Source: Corythucha ciliata
Taxonomy: Eukaryota; Arthropoda; Insecta; Hemiptera; Tingidae
Length of the DNA stretch: 64,000 bases
Direction of reading: 5' to 3'
Assembly: GCA_038030265.1 (NCBI GenBank)
Contig: CM075942.1
Span: 53,782,751 to 53,846,750 of the forward strand
Part shown: positions 53,993 to 64,000 of the stretch, one piece after another
Position numbering within the stretch: position 1 is the stretch's first letter
Layout of the letters: every line of letters begins with the position of its first letter
Notes under the pieces: model-generated
Told to the model about the DNA's origin: nothing
Seen by the model: only the letters and a program-made list of their open reading frames with translations
Database searches by the model: none
Program-made: the position numbers and the translations under genes

Positions 53993-55345
53993 ATGAATGA
54001 AAAAATGAATTTATCGTTCAGTGGATGCGGTTTTCTCGGGATATACCACGCCGGTGTCGCCATTTGCATCAAGACGCACGCCCCTCATCTAGCACTGCGC
54101 TACGTTTCGGGAGCGTCAGCGGGGGCCATAACGGCGTGCAGCCTCCTCTGCGACCTACCCGTGGGCAAGATGGTGAGTGACACGCTTGCTCTGATGCAGG
54201 AGGCGGGTAAAAGCACCCTAGGGCCGTTTCGGCCGTCCTTTCAAATTCAGGACGTTCTGTGGAAACAATTGAGCGAGAATCTCCCTGATGACGCTCACGA
54301 GCGCGTCAACGGCAAGCTACGCGTATCTCTGACGCGAGTTCGTGACGGTAAGAACGTGATACTGTCGCATTTTGACAGTAAAGAAGATCTCCTAGGCGCT
54401 ATTCTAGCGAGTTGTTTCGTTCCAATTTTTTCGGGTTTCGTCCCGCCGAAATATCACGGAGAGCGTTACATGGACGGTGGTTTCAGTGACAATCTACCGA
54501 GATTCGACGAGAACACGATCACGGTGAGTCCTTTCGCCGGGGAGAGTGACATTTGCCCACGGGACGAAACCAGTCAGCTATTTTACATGAACCTCGCCAA
54601 TACCAGTATCGCCTTCTCCACTCCGAATATACGCCGATTCGCACAAATTCTCTACCCTCCGAAACCTGAAATCCTGTCGAAAATGTGCCAACAGGGTTTC
54701 GAGGACGCCTTAAGGTTCCTACAACGAAGCAATCTCATTCAGTGCTCTAACTGCGTTGACCGACCGTTCCTAGCATCACGTACTGCCACCGAACCCATCA
54801 GTGAATTCGACCCTCAGTGCCGAGCGTGTCGTGAAAACCACCATGAAGCCACCTTCCCCGACCTTTTAATAACCATATTTCAAGACTATATTGATTCAGC
54901 CAACAAAGGTCTCTACAACTGGCTGTTATCCTATCGATGCATGAAACTCATAAGCCTATTGAGCCTTCCCTGCGTTATCCCAGCGGAGATTGCCGTCGCG
55001 GTCGGTCATAAGCTCAAATCAAAAGTCCGACTAAAGGCTGCCCTCACACGACTCATCCTTCAAACACTCGACAATTTCAAGAGTGGAGATTCGCTCGACG
55101 TCGACAAATTTCGCGACAACATTTTTGTGACGTCATACCACGAAACAATCGCCGTGTACTACGGCGGTGGCGTCGAGACAGAGAACATCAGTTGGAAGCG
55201 ACACGATGATGGATCATCGTCGTTGTCGTCCGAGGATGGCGGAGAAGAAGAGGAGGAGAGTGACTTTGACGAGTCTACCAAGTTCAATTCGGATCCAGAG
55301 TCGGAGTGGATGATGCGAAAATTGAGCAACGCCAGCGACCAATAA
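53993..55345 (+). CDS. Patatin-like phospholipase / triacylglycerol lipase (brummer/ATGL type), copy 1, intronless
   Basis: A single exon of 450 codons. The patatin domain begins within ten residues of the start: oxyanion loop GCGFLG, nucleophile motif GASAG (Ser42 from the first ATG) and catalytic DGG (Asp161). The Ser-Asp spacing of 119 is the same as in human ATGL. PSFQIQDVLWKQL, NTITVSPF and GESDICPRD are also ATGL-like. These lipases act at lipid droplets and release the first fatty acid from triacylglycerol. A CxxC pair at 251/254 and 276/279 may bind a metal. The tail is acidic and ends DPESEWMMRK. The first ATG (53,993) is used; a second at 54,005 gives MNLSF, exactly as in copy 2, and is equally plausible. 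Compared with copy 2 it lacks about 100 residues in the linker before TSYHETIAVYY. Confidence 0.92.
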   Translation: MNEKMNLSFSGCGFLGIYHAGVAICIKTHAPHLALRYVSGASAGAITACSLLCDLPVGKMVSDTLALMQEAGKSTLGPFRPSFQIQDVLWKQLSENLPDDAHERVNGKLRVSLTRVRDGKNVILSHFDSKEDLLGAILASCFVPIFSGFVPPKYHGERYMDGGFSDNLPRFDENTITVSPFAGESDICPRDETSQLFYMNLANTSIAFSTPNIRRFAQILYPPKPEILSKMCQQGFEDALRFLQRSNLIQCSNCVDRPFLASRTATEPISEFDPQCRACRENHHEATFPDLLITIFQDYIDSANKGLYNWLLSYRCMKLISLLSLPCVIPAEIAVAVGHKLKSKVRLKAALTRLILQTLDNFKSGDSLDVDKFRDNIFVTSYHETIAVYYGGGVETENISWKRHDDGSSSLSSEDGGEEEEESDFDESTKFNSDPESEWMMRKLSNASDQ

Positions 55346-55874
55346 CAATCAAACTGTTTTTGGCTCATTTTTGTTCCTTAATATTTTCACTGTGATGATA
55401 CCGTGCTATGAACTATTTTTAATGATATATGTATTACACAAGATTAGCCCTAAAAATCGTTATTTTTTTCTTTTTATCTAGCTGGAAAGCAAAAACTTCC
55501 TCCTCCTATCCTATCACCAAAAAGTTTTTATGGCAAGGCAATTGGGGCCGTCACTCAGGGCACCAAGTCCAAGGGGCGCTAATAGAGGGCAGTGGCACCG
55601 AAACGGGTTCAATGAGTTAAAAAGGACCAACCTCCACCTACGGGACCCCCCCCCCCCACCAACTACATCACACCACGCCGTATTGCCTTCCGCCAGCTAT
55701 CCTCTGTAACTGTGCAAGACACAACTATATCATTATATATACAGTGAGATAAAATAATAGAGAAAAACGCCAATTCGAGGCTGAAATTTGAGAAAAGTCT
55801 CTATTTAGTGATTAAGATGAGGGAAAAGCGTTAATTTGCTTGAATTAGCAATAACTTTCAATTTGTGTTATTTT
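55346..55874. other. 3' flank of lipase 1
   Basis: No canonical AATAAA was found close to the stop. A C run near 55,650 and a short GGCTGAAATTTGAGAAAAG-type array remnant at 55,750-55,860 precede the hairpin element. Confidence 0.4.
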
Positions 55875-56150
55875 GCTTCCGAGCTATGGAAGCATTGTTT
55901 TCACTTTTAGGAATTTTTTTTTTTCTTCTTTAAAATCGAAATTTCCACTTGCATTTCACGTTTTATACCTTCCTGAACAATTTCGGTTTCGTGTCTGTCT
56001 GTCTGTCCACAAATCCTTGTAACAAGCATATCTTCCGTAGTTTTTATCCGAATTTGATGAAATTTTCAGGGAATATATGTGTTGGCTAGCAGAGGGTCCC
56101 CTATCAATTTCGTCAAAATCGTACAAGGGGGAGGGGGTGAAAATAGGGGT
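55875..56150. repeat. GCTTCC-hairpin repeat, copy A
   Basis: Starts with the hairpin GCTTCCGAGCTATGGAAGC (55,875-55,893) and runs through GTGTCTGTCTGTCTGTCC, TTGTAACAAGCATATCTTCC, and GTACAAGGGGGAGGGGGTG at about 56,144. An inverted, close copy is at 61,765-62,050. Only the hairpin end is present at 39,815-39,837. In all three places it touches GAATTAGCG/GCTAATTC phrase arrays, which suggests that hairpin and array belong to one element. Confidence 0.75.
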
Positions 56151-56154
56151 TGAA

Positions 56155-56440
56155 TTCTCAAACAAATCAGCGGTTAAATTTACAATATTTCCTGATCACA
56201 CTCATCTTGTGCAGGTGCCTCTCCACAGCATAATGGCCCTTGAAGTACCCCGCTACCCTCCCAGTCTGCCTCCGCTCTAAACTGAGCAACGCATTTCATT
56301 GTATTCCTATCCGTACCTTTGATGCCTTGCCTTGCTTGCCGGTGGGTTTCCTCTTCCCATATCGCCTGAGTGCGGCCTGCTGCCCATCTTCTAGCTGATC
56401 TCTCCTTAGCCAGCATCTTTGGCCACCCCAAGAACGGGCA
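56155..56440 (-). pseudogene. LINE reverse transcriptase C-terminal fragment
   Basis: Minus-strand frames contain AGYFKGHYAVERHLHKMSVI (about 56,270-56,200). This matches the L-x-GH-x(4)-HLHKM motif common near the C-terminus of jockey/R1-type LINE reverse transcriptases, before a Cys-rich end. Upstream text (TQAIWEEETHRQARQ in another frame) fits the preceding linker. It is frame-shifted and truncated at both ends. Its right border CGGGCAATTTGTGCCATGAA resembles that of the retroposon at 38,593. Confidence 0.45.
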
Positions 56441-57110
56441 ATTTGTGCCATGAATTAGCCCAATTGTCTCAATTTTAGCTACTTGCCTTCAGAAGCCGCG
56501 AATTGGTGCTCTCTCAATGTTAGCCTCGAATTAGTTTTTTTCTTCATTAGACGTCAATTGGCGTTTTTCTTCATTTCAGGCGTGAATTAGCGTCTTACTT
56601 AATTTTAACCGTGAATTGGTGTCTTTCCCAATTTTATTTGTAGTATCTACTATTTGAAGTATTAGAATTTGAAGACAACTTAGCCGTTTTGATCGAGACA
56701 ATTAGCCAACCGTAAGTTTCTTATTAGCGGTTTTTTTAGCGTTATTAGCGTGAGAAAATTTGCGTTTTTTCCACTTCACCGCTTCTTCCCAAATTTATTA
56801 GTTAGTCGGAGATTTGTTTCCATTTAGCCGCGAATTAGCGAGTTTTCTCCATTTTAGCCGCGAATTGTACTTCATTTTAGCCTCGAATTAGCGATTTGTC
56901 TCTAGTTTTGCCGTGAATGCGTTTTTATTTTTTTATTTTTTTCAGCTAAGTGGAAAGCGTTTTTTCTCTTTTAGCCATGAATTAGCGCTTTTTTTCAGTT
57001 TGAGGGACGACCTTGCCTTTAGAAGCCGAGAATTGTCGTTTTCGTAATTTTAGCCTCCTAAAGGACCTACAGAAACAGAGGATCAGCTTATTTTTTCCAT
57101 TTTAGCAGCA
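56441..57110. repeat. Degenerate 'CAATTTTAGCCGCGAATTAGCG' array
   Basis: Same wording and orientation as the array in the kinase intron (38,606-40,100); good units are at 56,820-56,890. It ends near a GC-richer block (57,120-57,420) with G and C runs and a 102-codon frame without recognisable content. Confidence 0.75.
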
Positions 57111-58463
57111 TTTTTTTGTCGTCCGCATTCCCCACCCTCGTTTTGCTAGACGACGCGCTCCTGAACAGGGCACAAGCAGGACTCAACCGGTCTAGGACAG
57201 AGCGACTGCGGCCATCAATTTCAGATGGGCCATGGCCAGGGGGGGGGGGTCCTCTTGAAATCTCCTGTACGAGGATCCCCCCCCCCTCGTGGCCATGTTC
57301 AGGTTGTTCGCTCACTCACTACCCCTTTCACGTCTTGTTTTTGCACGAAGCATTGTGTTTGAGACTAAAGAAGCAATTTACTAAAGGAAACTCACGTGCG
57401 TCCCCCTCTCCCATTTGGCGGTGAATTTTACTTTAAGTTAAAACGGAATATTGCGCACGTTCTTTAGACAAATCTTGAAAAAAAAAAGGTGAGCTTTGGG
57501 TATTCTCAGTAATGCAAGTCACGTGGGTTTCGCGTTGTCAATAAAGTGACATCGTATCGCGCCTTTTATATAGGGTCACAGACGGTAAATGGAGACGTCC
57601 GCTCACCCCCTCCCCATTAATCCGGGAATCACCTACCAACTGCTTCCTTTATTCGAATCTCAGCGCAGGCAAATTTCATCTTGTGATTTCAAAGCGAGAT
57701 TTCCTTCTGTGCGACACACCTCGTGACTTATTGAGTTATTGTGTTTCTTAGCGCGCGAAGAAAGAAAACAATAGCGCTCTTTTTGCTTTAATTGAACGTC
57801 TCATTCGAATGGAATTTGCACAACAATCGACAATCAAGTTTTATTGTTCTTAGCGGAAGCGCTTTTCTCAAAATTCGAAATTATAACACCCCGGTTTTCA
57901 CTATATTCGTTTACCTGATTTTATTGACCTCCGACCGAGGGGCAGTAAATAACAAAATAAACGTCTTGTTTTGGTTTCTTTTAATCAACCTCCTCCCCCT
58001 ACTAATCATCCAAGGTTATCGACAAAAAAAAAACTTAATGAAGCAAACACGCGAGATTTATGCTATGCAAAAAAATAAAAAAATAAAAAAAAAATAACGC
58101 GAAAATGCGTATCACTCTACAATGAGTTTCTGTTTACATTTTGGATTGACGGGGTCGAAGGAGGTGGGCATTGGAGGAGTGTCGGTGGAGCATGGGAACG
58201 GGGGGGTTGTAGTTGCGTATTTTCATTTATCTTGTGAGATCGTTTTACTCCGTATCTTTTCTTAAAGATAAACTAAAAAAAATGTATTGAAGTGATTGAG
58301 AGGGGGGAATGCCTAGAAATCCTGAGCTACGAGCGTTTGTCTCGTCAGTCAAGCTTGAAACGTTTGAGTTTAAGGAACTTTTTTTGTTTCGCGTTTTTTA
58401 AAAATATTAAAACAAAACGTGCTGTGTTTCGTGAATTATTTTCTTTAAAAAAAAGTGTTCATC
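57111..58463. other. Upstream region of lipase 2
   Basis: GC-richer block to 57,420, then AT-rich sequence. A TATA-like TTTTATATAGGG at about 57,562 is some 900 bases before the ATG and would require a long 5' UTR or an intron. No calpain exon was found on the minus strand. Confidence 0.35.
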
Positions 58464-60134
58464 ATGAATTTATCATTCGCCGGTTGCGGGTTTCTCGGAA
58501 TTTACCACGTTGGCGTGGCCGTTTGTTTCAAGAAATACGCTCCTCACTTGCTCCTCGACCACATTTCAGGAGCGTCGGCAGGAGCCATTGCAGCATGCAG
58601 TCTTCTCTGTGACTTACCCATCGGAAAAATGGTTAGCGACACGCTTAATTTAATGCGCGAAGCTCGAATGAGCACTCTTGGACCGTTTCGACCGTCGTTT
58701 CAAATTCAGGACGTCCTGTGGAAACAATTGAGTCAAGTTCTACCCGAGGACGCTCACCTACGGGTCAACGGTAAGCTGAGAATTTCATTGACGCGAGTCT
58801 ACGATGGCAAGAACGTGATCGTATCGCATTTTGATAGCAAGGAGGACTTGCTTCAGGCCCTGTTGGCTAGCTGTTTCGTTCCAATTTTTTCGGGGTTCGT
58901 ACCGCCGAAATTTCACGGCGAGCGTTACATGGACGGTGGTTTTAGCGACAATCTGCCGAGATTTGATGAGAACACGATCACTGTTAGCCCATTCTGCGGG
59001 GAAAGCGATATTTGCCCGCGGGATGTCGCTGCTCAATTGTTTCATATCAACGTCGCTAATACGAGTATTGCCTTTTCAACCCAAAATATTTTTAGGTTTG
59101 CACGAATCCTCTACCCGCCAAAACCCGAAGTTTTGTCAAATATGTGCAAACAAGGATTTGAGGATGCTTTAAGGTTTCTTCAAAGAAACAATCTCATAAA
59201 TTGTACAAAGTGCTTGGCGGTTCAGTCAACATTCCTCATTTCAGACACTCATGACGACAGCTGCGACTACGATCCTCAATGTCAAGAGTGTCAAGAACAC
59301 CGGAAGGAAGCCACAGTTGCCATGCTTCCCGACATGTTGGTCACCATATTTCAAGAGTACATTGACTCGGCAAACAAAGGTCTCTACAACTGGCTTCTAT
59401 CGCATCGCGGCATGAAACTTATCAGCCTCTTAAGCCTGCCCTACGTCATACCGGTGGAGATCGCTCTCGAACTATGTCGAAAACTCAACGCAGTACTTCA
59501 GTACATGTCGGCGAGTCTAAAAAGTATGTGCGCCTTCCTCATTCTACAAATGGTCGAAGTGCTTGAAACCGTCAGCTCGCGAACCGGTTGCAATCTCACG
59601 CCAAATCTACAGCCCGACTATGAAAACGACGAAGCGCACGAAAAAGACATCAATCTTAGTTTCACAGTCTACGACAAAGACTTTGACGTCGAACACTACA
59701 CGTCGTCTAGCCTTCTCGACAAACCGTCCTATCTGTCCGACCCACTCGGTGACGATACTTTCGAAAATATTCTGCAAGTGACGTCACACCACGAAACCAT
59801 CATGGCCTACTATTACAGAGATGAGTTCAACAAAGTAAAATACACCGAAATTTTCGACGTTACCGAACCGACTAACGAGCCTACTGGTGACACTGCCGCC
59901 GCCGATTTGACTGATTGGAAAGACTCACGCGTCTCCACCTGGGTGGAACAAATTGAAGACACTTTGTCAAAAGTGCCCGAAAATTGTAGCGACGACAATG
60001 AAACGGTAACTTCGACTGAGGAGGACGACTTGGACGAGGGTGCCAACATTTTCTCGGATCCTGAATCGGAATGGACGATGCGTAACCAGAGCAGTTTGAG
60101 GCCGGAGAGCGACCAAAAATTGGACCGCCAATAG
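58464..60134 (+). CDS. Patatin-like phospholipase / triacylglycerol lipase (brummer/ATGL type), copy 2, intronless
   Basis: A single exon of 556 codons starting MNLSFAGCGFLG. The ATG at 58,464 is chosen because the frame upstream offers only GTG. Oxyanion loop GCGFLG (7-12), nucleophile Ser38 in GASAG, catalytic Asp157 in DGG. A CxxC pair at 247/250 and 273/276 is conserved with copy 1, followed by the shared IDSANKGLYNWLLS and HETI motifs. The tail is acidic and ends in DPESEWTMR plus a short extension. By eye about four in five residues of the patatin domain match copy 1, on the same strand 3.1 kb away, so they are a tandem duplication. The linker (about 380-490) is longer than in copy 1. 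Role expected: lipid-droplet triacylglycerol hydrolysis. Confidence 0.94.
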   Translation: MNLSFAGCGFLGIYHVGVAVCFKKYAPHLLLDHISGASAGAIAACSLLCDLPIGKMVSDTLNLMREARMSTLGPFRPSFQIQDVLWKQLSQVLPEDAHLRVNGKLRISLTRVYDGKNVIVSHFDSKEDLLQALLASCFVPIFSGFVPPKFHGERYMDGGFSDNLPRFDENTITVSPFCGESDICPRDVAAQLFHINVANTSIAFSTQNIFRFARILYPPKPEVLSNMCKQGFEDALRFLQRNNLINCTKCLAVQSTFLISDTHDDSCDYDPQCQECQEHRKEATVAMLPDMLVTIFQEYIDSANKGLYNWLLSHRGMKLISLLSLPYVIPVEIALELCRKLNAVLQYMSASLKSMCAFLILQMVEVLETVSSRTGCNLTPNLQPDYENDEAHEKDINLSFTVYDKDFDVEHYTSSSLLDKPSYLSDPLGDDTFENILQVTSHHETIMAYYYRDEFNKVKYTEIFDVTEPTNEPTGDTAAADLTDWKDSRVSTWVEQIEDTLSKVPENCSDDNETVTSTEEDDLDEGANIFSDPESEWTMRNQSSLRPESDQKLDRQ

Positions 60135-60282
60135 ACAATTTACGCTTTTTTTTTCCTATTTGTTCAAAACCGTGTTTTTTACCATTATGAGCAGTATTTA
60201 AACACTTAAAAAAAGCTCCGTTTGTAAATTTGTACATAATAATTTTTTCTATTGTTTAGAATACGCCAAAAAATATTTTATA

Positions 60283-60288
60283 TAATAA
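60283..60288 (+). terminator. Poly(A) signal of lipase 2
   Basis: AATAAA within TTTTATATAATAAAGACAG, about 150 bases after the stop codon at 60,132-60,134. Confidence 0.6.
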
Positions 60289-61189
60289 AGACAGAATTCG
60301 GAAAATCTCCCTGTGACAAAATGAATCATTATAAATATTGGCCCAGCAAACCTTCACTTCCTCTCTTTTGTCATTTCTCTCAAATAATAAAAATCCACCC
60401 ATGGGAAAACGTCTTCTACTTATCTTTTATTTTATTTGCCCATCCCCTCCCATCCTTAACCAGCTGATAGGACGAAAAATAAATCTCAAAGAGATATCCA
60501 AGTCACCAAAGACAGCTCTGCTTTTGTTTTTTTTCGATTGGGTGTCCCTAATTCAACAATATATTATTCATGGGAACCTTTTTTAATCTTAGCAATTGTA
60601 AAGGTCACTGACGTGAATAACTATTTTTTATTGTATAACGACGTCTTTATCTTATTTTTTTAGCAGCCTCATTTCATTATTATTGTTATATTCGCTACAT
60701 TCCACGATGTCCTTGATTGGGTTGGGTACTGTTGATTGAAGGTTCGGAAGGGTGATTGGTACGTGTGGCAGGGGATAGGAAAAACCCTTGGGACATGAGA
60801 CTGCGCAAAGCAATAAAAATTGCCGGTTTGTTTACATATTCACTAACCAAAAGATCACTGACCGCGTCAAAACCAAGCCGTGTCGCTTAGTATTGTCTAA
60901 AAGCCTCGTGCTGGAACGACTTTTTCGTATGACACATGGTGGGAGCTGAGGGGTGGAATCTTAGAGTATATTTACTCTAAGGGTGGAATGCTTCCTTGGC
61001 CGCCAAAATGGCTCGATACACCACCGAGTGATATAAGAGCCCTCGACGTGCGAGGGGGAAGGGCCACTTCGAGAGACCTTCTCACGCCGCCGTTAAAACA
61101 CAAACACAATGTTCGCGCTTTTCCATGATTTCCGAAAGGAACTGCTAGCAAGCAAGTAAACAGCGAAGCAGCAACTTGCAAAAAAAACT
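60289..61189. other. No gene; short hairpin at ~60,960
   Basis: AT-rich 3' flank of lipase 2. At about 60,959-60,981 CTTAGAGTA and TACTCTAAG form a hairpin bordering GGGGTGGAAT/GGGTGGAATG direct repeats. A GC-richer piece to 61,140 leads into the array. A 218-codon minus-strand frame (60,972-61,628) lies mostly in array sequence. Confidence 0.4.
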
Positions 61190-61745
61190 GATAAGTTGAC
61201 GCTGACATCTCAAATGAATTAACTGCCATAGGTAAAGGCGCTAATTTGTGACTGAAATTTAATTTAAAAAATAACGCTAAATCACGGATAAATCGCGAAA
61301 AAGCCCTAATACGCGGATAAAATTGAGAATACATAGCAGATTCAGGGTTTGAGAGGCCAATTTGCGGTAAAATTGAGAAAAAAAGCGAATGTGCTGCTCC
61401 AAGGCAAAGTGGGGATATTGGGCGGGGATTCAAAAGAGAAAAAACATTTTTCAGTTTTAATAATGAATTAGCCCAAACTAAGCGGCCAAAACTAACAAAA
61501 AGCAGTAATTTGCAGGTAAAATTTGGGAGAACCGCTGCTGATTCGCGGTTTCTGGGGAATTCTGCCAAAATTGAAAACGCTGTTACGCTATGGCAATTTT
61601 TCCTAATATCAATAACAAAAAACCCCATTCATGAATAAAAAGGGGAAACTTTGCTAATTCACTTCTAAAATTGAGAAAAACGGATTCACGACAGAAATTG
61701 AGAAAAAGCATTTCTAAAACTGAATAAAAACACGAATTCGCACAT
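61190..61745. repeat. Degenerate 'GCTAATTCGCGGCTAAAATTGAGAAAAA' array, left block
   Basis: Complement of the 38.6 kb array type; words AAAATTGAGAA and CTAATTC(G/A)C recur about every 28-30 bases. It is separated from the next block by the hairpin repeat copy B. Confidence 0.7.
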
Positions 61746-61764
61746 TATAGCACAGTGCTTCCTC

Positions 61765-62050
61765 GCTTTTCACCCCCTCCCCCTTGTACGATTTTGACGA
61801 AATTAATAGGGGACCCTCTGCTAGCCAACACATATATTCCCTGAAAATTTCATCAAATTCGGATAAAAACTATGGAAGATATGCTTGTTACAAGGATTTG
61901 CGGACAGACAGACAGACAGACAGACAGACACGAAACCGAAATTGTTCAGGAAGGCATAAAACGTGAAATGCAAGTGGAAATTTCGATTTTAAAGAAGAAA
62001 AAAAAAATATTTCCTAAAAGTGAAAACAATGCTTCCGTAACTCGGAAGCA
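61765..62050. repeat. GCTTCC-hairpin repeat, copy B (inverted)
   Basis: Inverted copy of 55,875-56,150, ending in the hairpin GCTTCCGTAACTCGGAAGC (about 62,031-62,049) and containing an expanded ACAGACAGACAG tract. The two copies bracket lipase 2 in opposite orientations. Confidence 0.75.
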
Positions 62051-62059
62051 AAATTGAAA

Positions 62060-62480
62060 AAGCTACAATAAATTAGCGCCCATGGGTAAAGGCGCTAATT
62101 TGTGGCTAAAATTGGAAAGAGAAGCGCTAATTCGTGGCTAACATCCAGAAAAATTGCTAATTCAAGGTTAAAAGTGGGGGAAAAGATGTTAATTCACGGC
62201 TAAAACTGAGAAAAATGATCAATTGCGACTAAATTTGCGAAAAAAAAACAATTCGCCATTTCTGGAGGTCATATTTTGCCTGAAATTGGGACAAAAACAT
62301 AATTCTTGAATGGAAGGTGCAAGAAAAAGGGCCAATTCACTTCTAAAATTGACAACAACGGTAATTCGAGGCTAAAATTGAGAAAAAGTGCTAAATGGTG
62401 GCTAAAATTGAGAAAAAGCGTTGATTGGTGGCTAAAATTGAGGGAAATCGCTGCTATTTCGCGGTTTCCCGCGACTCGTA
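62060..62480. repeat. Degenerate 'GCTAATTCGTGGCTAAAATTG' array, middle block
   Basis: One of the cleanest stretches: GGTGGCTAAAATTGAGAAAA repeats at 62,397-62,440. It follows the hairpin directly. Confidence 0.8.
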
Positions 62481-63139
62481 TGCCTGTAAATAGTAGAATC
62501 CTATTGCATCGACAGGTCGTATAATGGATTATGCTATAAAATTAACGTGAGAAAAAGACGGCAAATGTTGACATTGTCTGATAAATGTACACATTCACCG
62601 GTGTAAATGTGCCTTTTTACCGGTAAATGTGTACATATGCTGATATATTTTGTGGCTACCTGTTTATCTTTCGTCAAGTGGAAAAACACCGAATGACGGG
62701 AAGCAGCCGGGAGTCAAGAGATAAAAATAAAGTAAAGACGGTGAAGGAGAGCAGGTATGTGTTTTCCCCCGCCATTGTGCACGTTTTCCCGTGTTGATAA
62801 TAAAACAATAATAATATTAAGTCATTGAATGATTCCGAAATTCCGTCGAAAACCTCCGTCATCAGTTGGATGGGGTTTTTTCCACGTCAGCCCAGTAGCG
62901 TACCGAGATAGGGATGAGGAGGGTGGACCGCCCAGGGCCCCCGAAAAGCTTAAATACGGAAAAATGAGGATTTTTAGGTTATGGATGAATAGCAGGTAAG
63001 TGAAAAGGTTGGATGGTTGGACAGTGATTTGGCTCCTTTCTACGAATTCCAGTCTCTCCTAACGTTGCTATAAGTGATATCAGCAAAGAGTCTGGGCTGA
63101 GATTCAATTGAGCCCCCGAGAGTGCTTCTGGTGGCTCAA
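62481..63139. other. Inter-array spacer with a CAGTAGCGTACC transposon end
   Basis: CAGTAGCGTACCGAGATAGG at 62,893 followed by GGTGGACCGCCCAGGGCCCC is of the kind seen at hAT-like termini and probably opens the element whose array body fills the rest of the window. ATGTGTACAT/ATGTACACATT repeats with CACCGGTG lie at 62,580-62,640. Confidence 0.4.
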
Positions 63140-64000
63140 ATTTTAGAAAATTCGCGCCTTCTTGAGAAAAATTCGCGGCCAAAATGGAGAAAATACACCG
63201 TCCCCTGTTTCGTCAATGTTCAATTTGCGAACGCGGCAAACACTTTGGAAAAAGCGCTAATATTCGTGGCTATAACTGCGAGAAAGGTTTAATTCGTACT
63301 CTCACGATCCAACTTCCAGGCCATAATTGTGAAAAAATCGCTGATTCGCAGTGTATGGAGGCCATTCCACCTAAACGCTAAAACGTAGAAATCAACGCAA
63401 ACGTATTGTTTTTGGGGCGAGCCCACGGCTAAAATTGAGAAAATACGCTACTACGTATTTCAGTGCGCAAAATCGCAGCAAAAATGGTAAATTCACAACT
63501 GAAAATGCTTATAAAAATTAGCGTATCACACAATTCAATTAATATATAAAAAGAGAATAGATGCTAATTCACTGCAAAAGTAGCAAAAAACACAATTTAA
63601 CAGCTAAACTAAATTGAGAAAAATCGCTGCAAATACCTAAAACCACTAAAATCGGATACAAATGAAAAAAATAACTAAATCGAAGCTAAAACTGAGAAAA
63701 CAAAAATCCGTTGCTTCTAAAAGCTTCAAGGCTCTAACTGAAAAACAGCGCTAATCCATACCTGAAAGTAAAAAAAAAAATTGCTAATGGGGGGGCTAAA
63801 ATATAAATAACAACGTGGCTATAATTGAAAAAATCACCAAGTATAACGTGGCCAAAATAAAGAAAAACTCTAATTTTCAGCTCAAATTGAGAAAAAGTGA
63901 TTATTCGCTGCTAAAAATAGAAAAAAAATACAAAAAAAGCTCGAGTTCGCGGCTAAAAATGGAAAAATGGCGAATCTGCAGCTCGAATTGCATACAACTC
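63140..64000. repeat. Degenerate 'GCTAAAATTGAGAAAA' array, right block (runs off window)
   Basis: Strongly diverged units with GGCTAAAATTGAGAAA and CGCTAATTC words continue to the window edge. Confidence 0.7.

Noticed and set aside
57555..57575. TATA-like box for lipase 2
   Set aside because: It is about 900 bases from the ATG with no visible 5' exon; not strong enough to call a promoter.
60972..61628. 218-codon minus-strand frame
   Set aside because: Most of it lies in a degenerate array; the composition is that of the repeat and no motif is present.

Overview
The window is nuclear DNA from an animal, most likely an arthropod. The best marker is a complete eight-exon kinase gene of the NDR family. 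Its 465-residue product reads like insect Tricornered at both ends. A calpain with a penta-EF-hand tail and two brummer/ATGL-type patatin lipases agree with this. I cannot name the species. Introns in the two resolved genes are mostly 54-129 bp, apart from one 4.3 kb intron. Everything else is very rich in repeats.

Layout. 1-251: the first coding exon of an unidentified minus-strand gene that leaves the window on the left. 252-34,541: a gene-poor tract with two or three candidate plus-strand exons (6.2-8.7 kb), two zero-length-exon (recursive-splice-like) motifs, several inverted-repeat elements, a LINE reverse transcriptase scrap and short-period repeat arrays. 34,542-41,480: the NDR kinase gene, whose last intron is filled with nested repeats. 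41.9-50.4 kb: a dense stack of transposons. It holds an element with a 9-bp target duplication, a decayed Ty3/Gypsy fragment, and a composite carrying three identical tRNA-Thr-like genes and an element with arms of about 575 bp, all inside a 20-bp repeat array. 51,746-53,683: the 3' ten exons of a calpain on the minus strand. 53,993-60,288: two intronless, same-strand patatin lipase paralogues. They may lie inside an intron of the calpain, because its protease-domain exons are not seen in the remaining 10 kb. 60.3-64 kb: more arrays.

The most unusual feature is a set of related, degenerate, short-phrase tandem arrays (about 20-35 bp units, many built around ATTCGCGGCTAAAATTGAG-like wording). 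They fill roughly 10 kb at about ten places and in both orientations. In at least one case (31,768-33,088) an array is bounded by CAGG...CCTG ends and a near-perfect 8-bp duplication, so it was moved as the body of a hAT-like element. Another array hosts a recent poly(A) retroposon. The tRNA-bearing composite at 45,949-48,463, with a 12-bp flanking duplication and a 300-bp tRNA cassette in tandem and inverted copies, is the best candidate here for something undescribed.

The genes show no evident functional link beyond the lipase pair. All coordinates, splice joins and repeat boundaries were read by eye.
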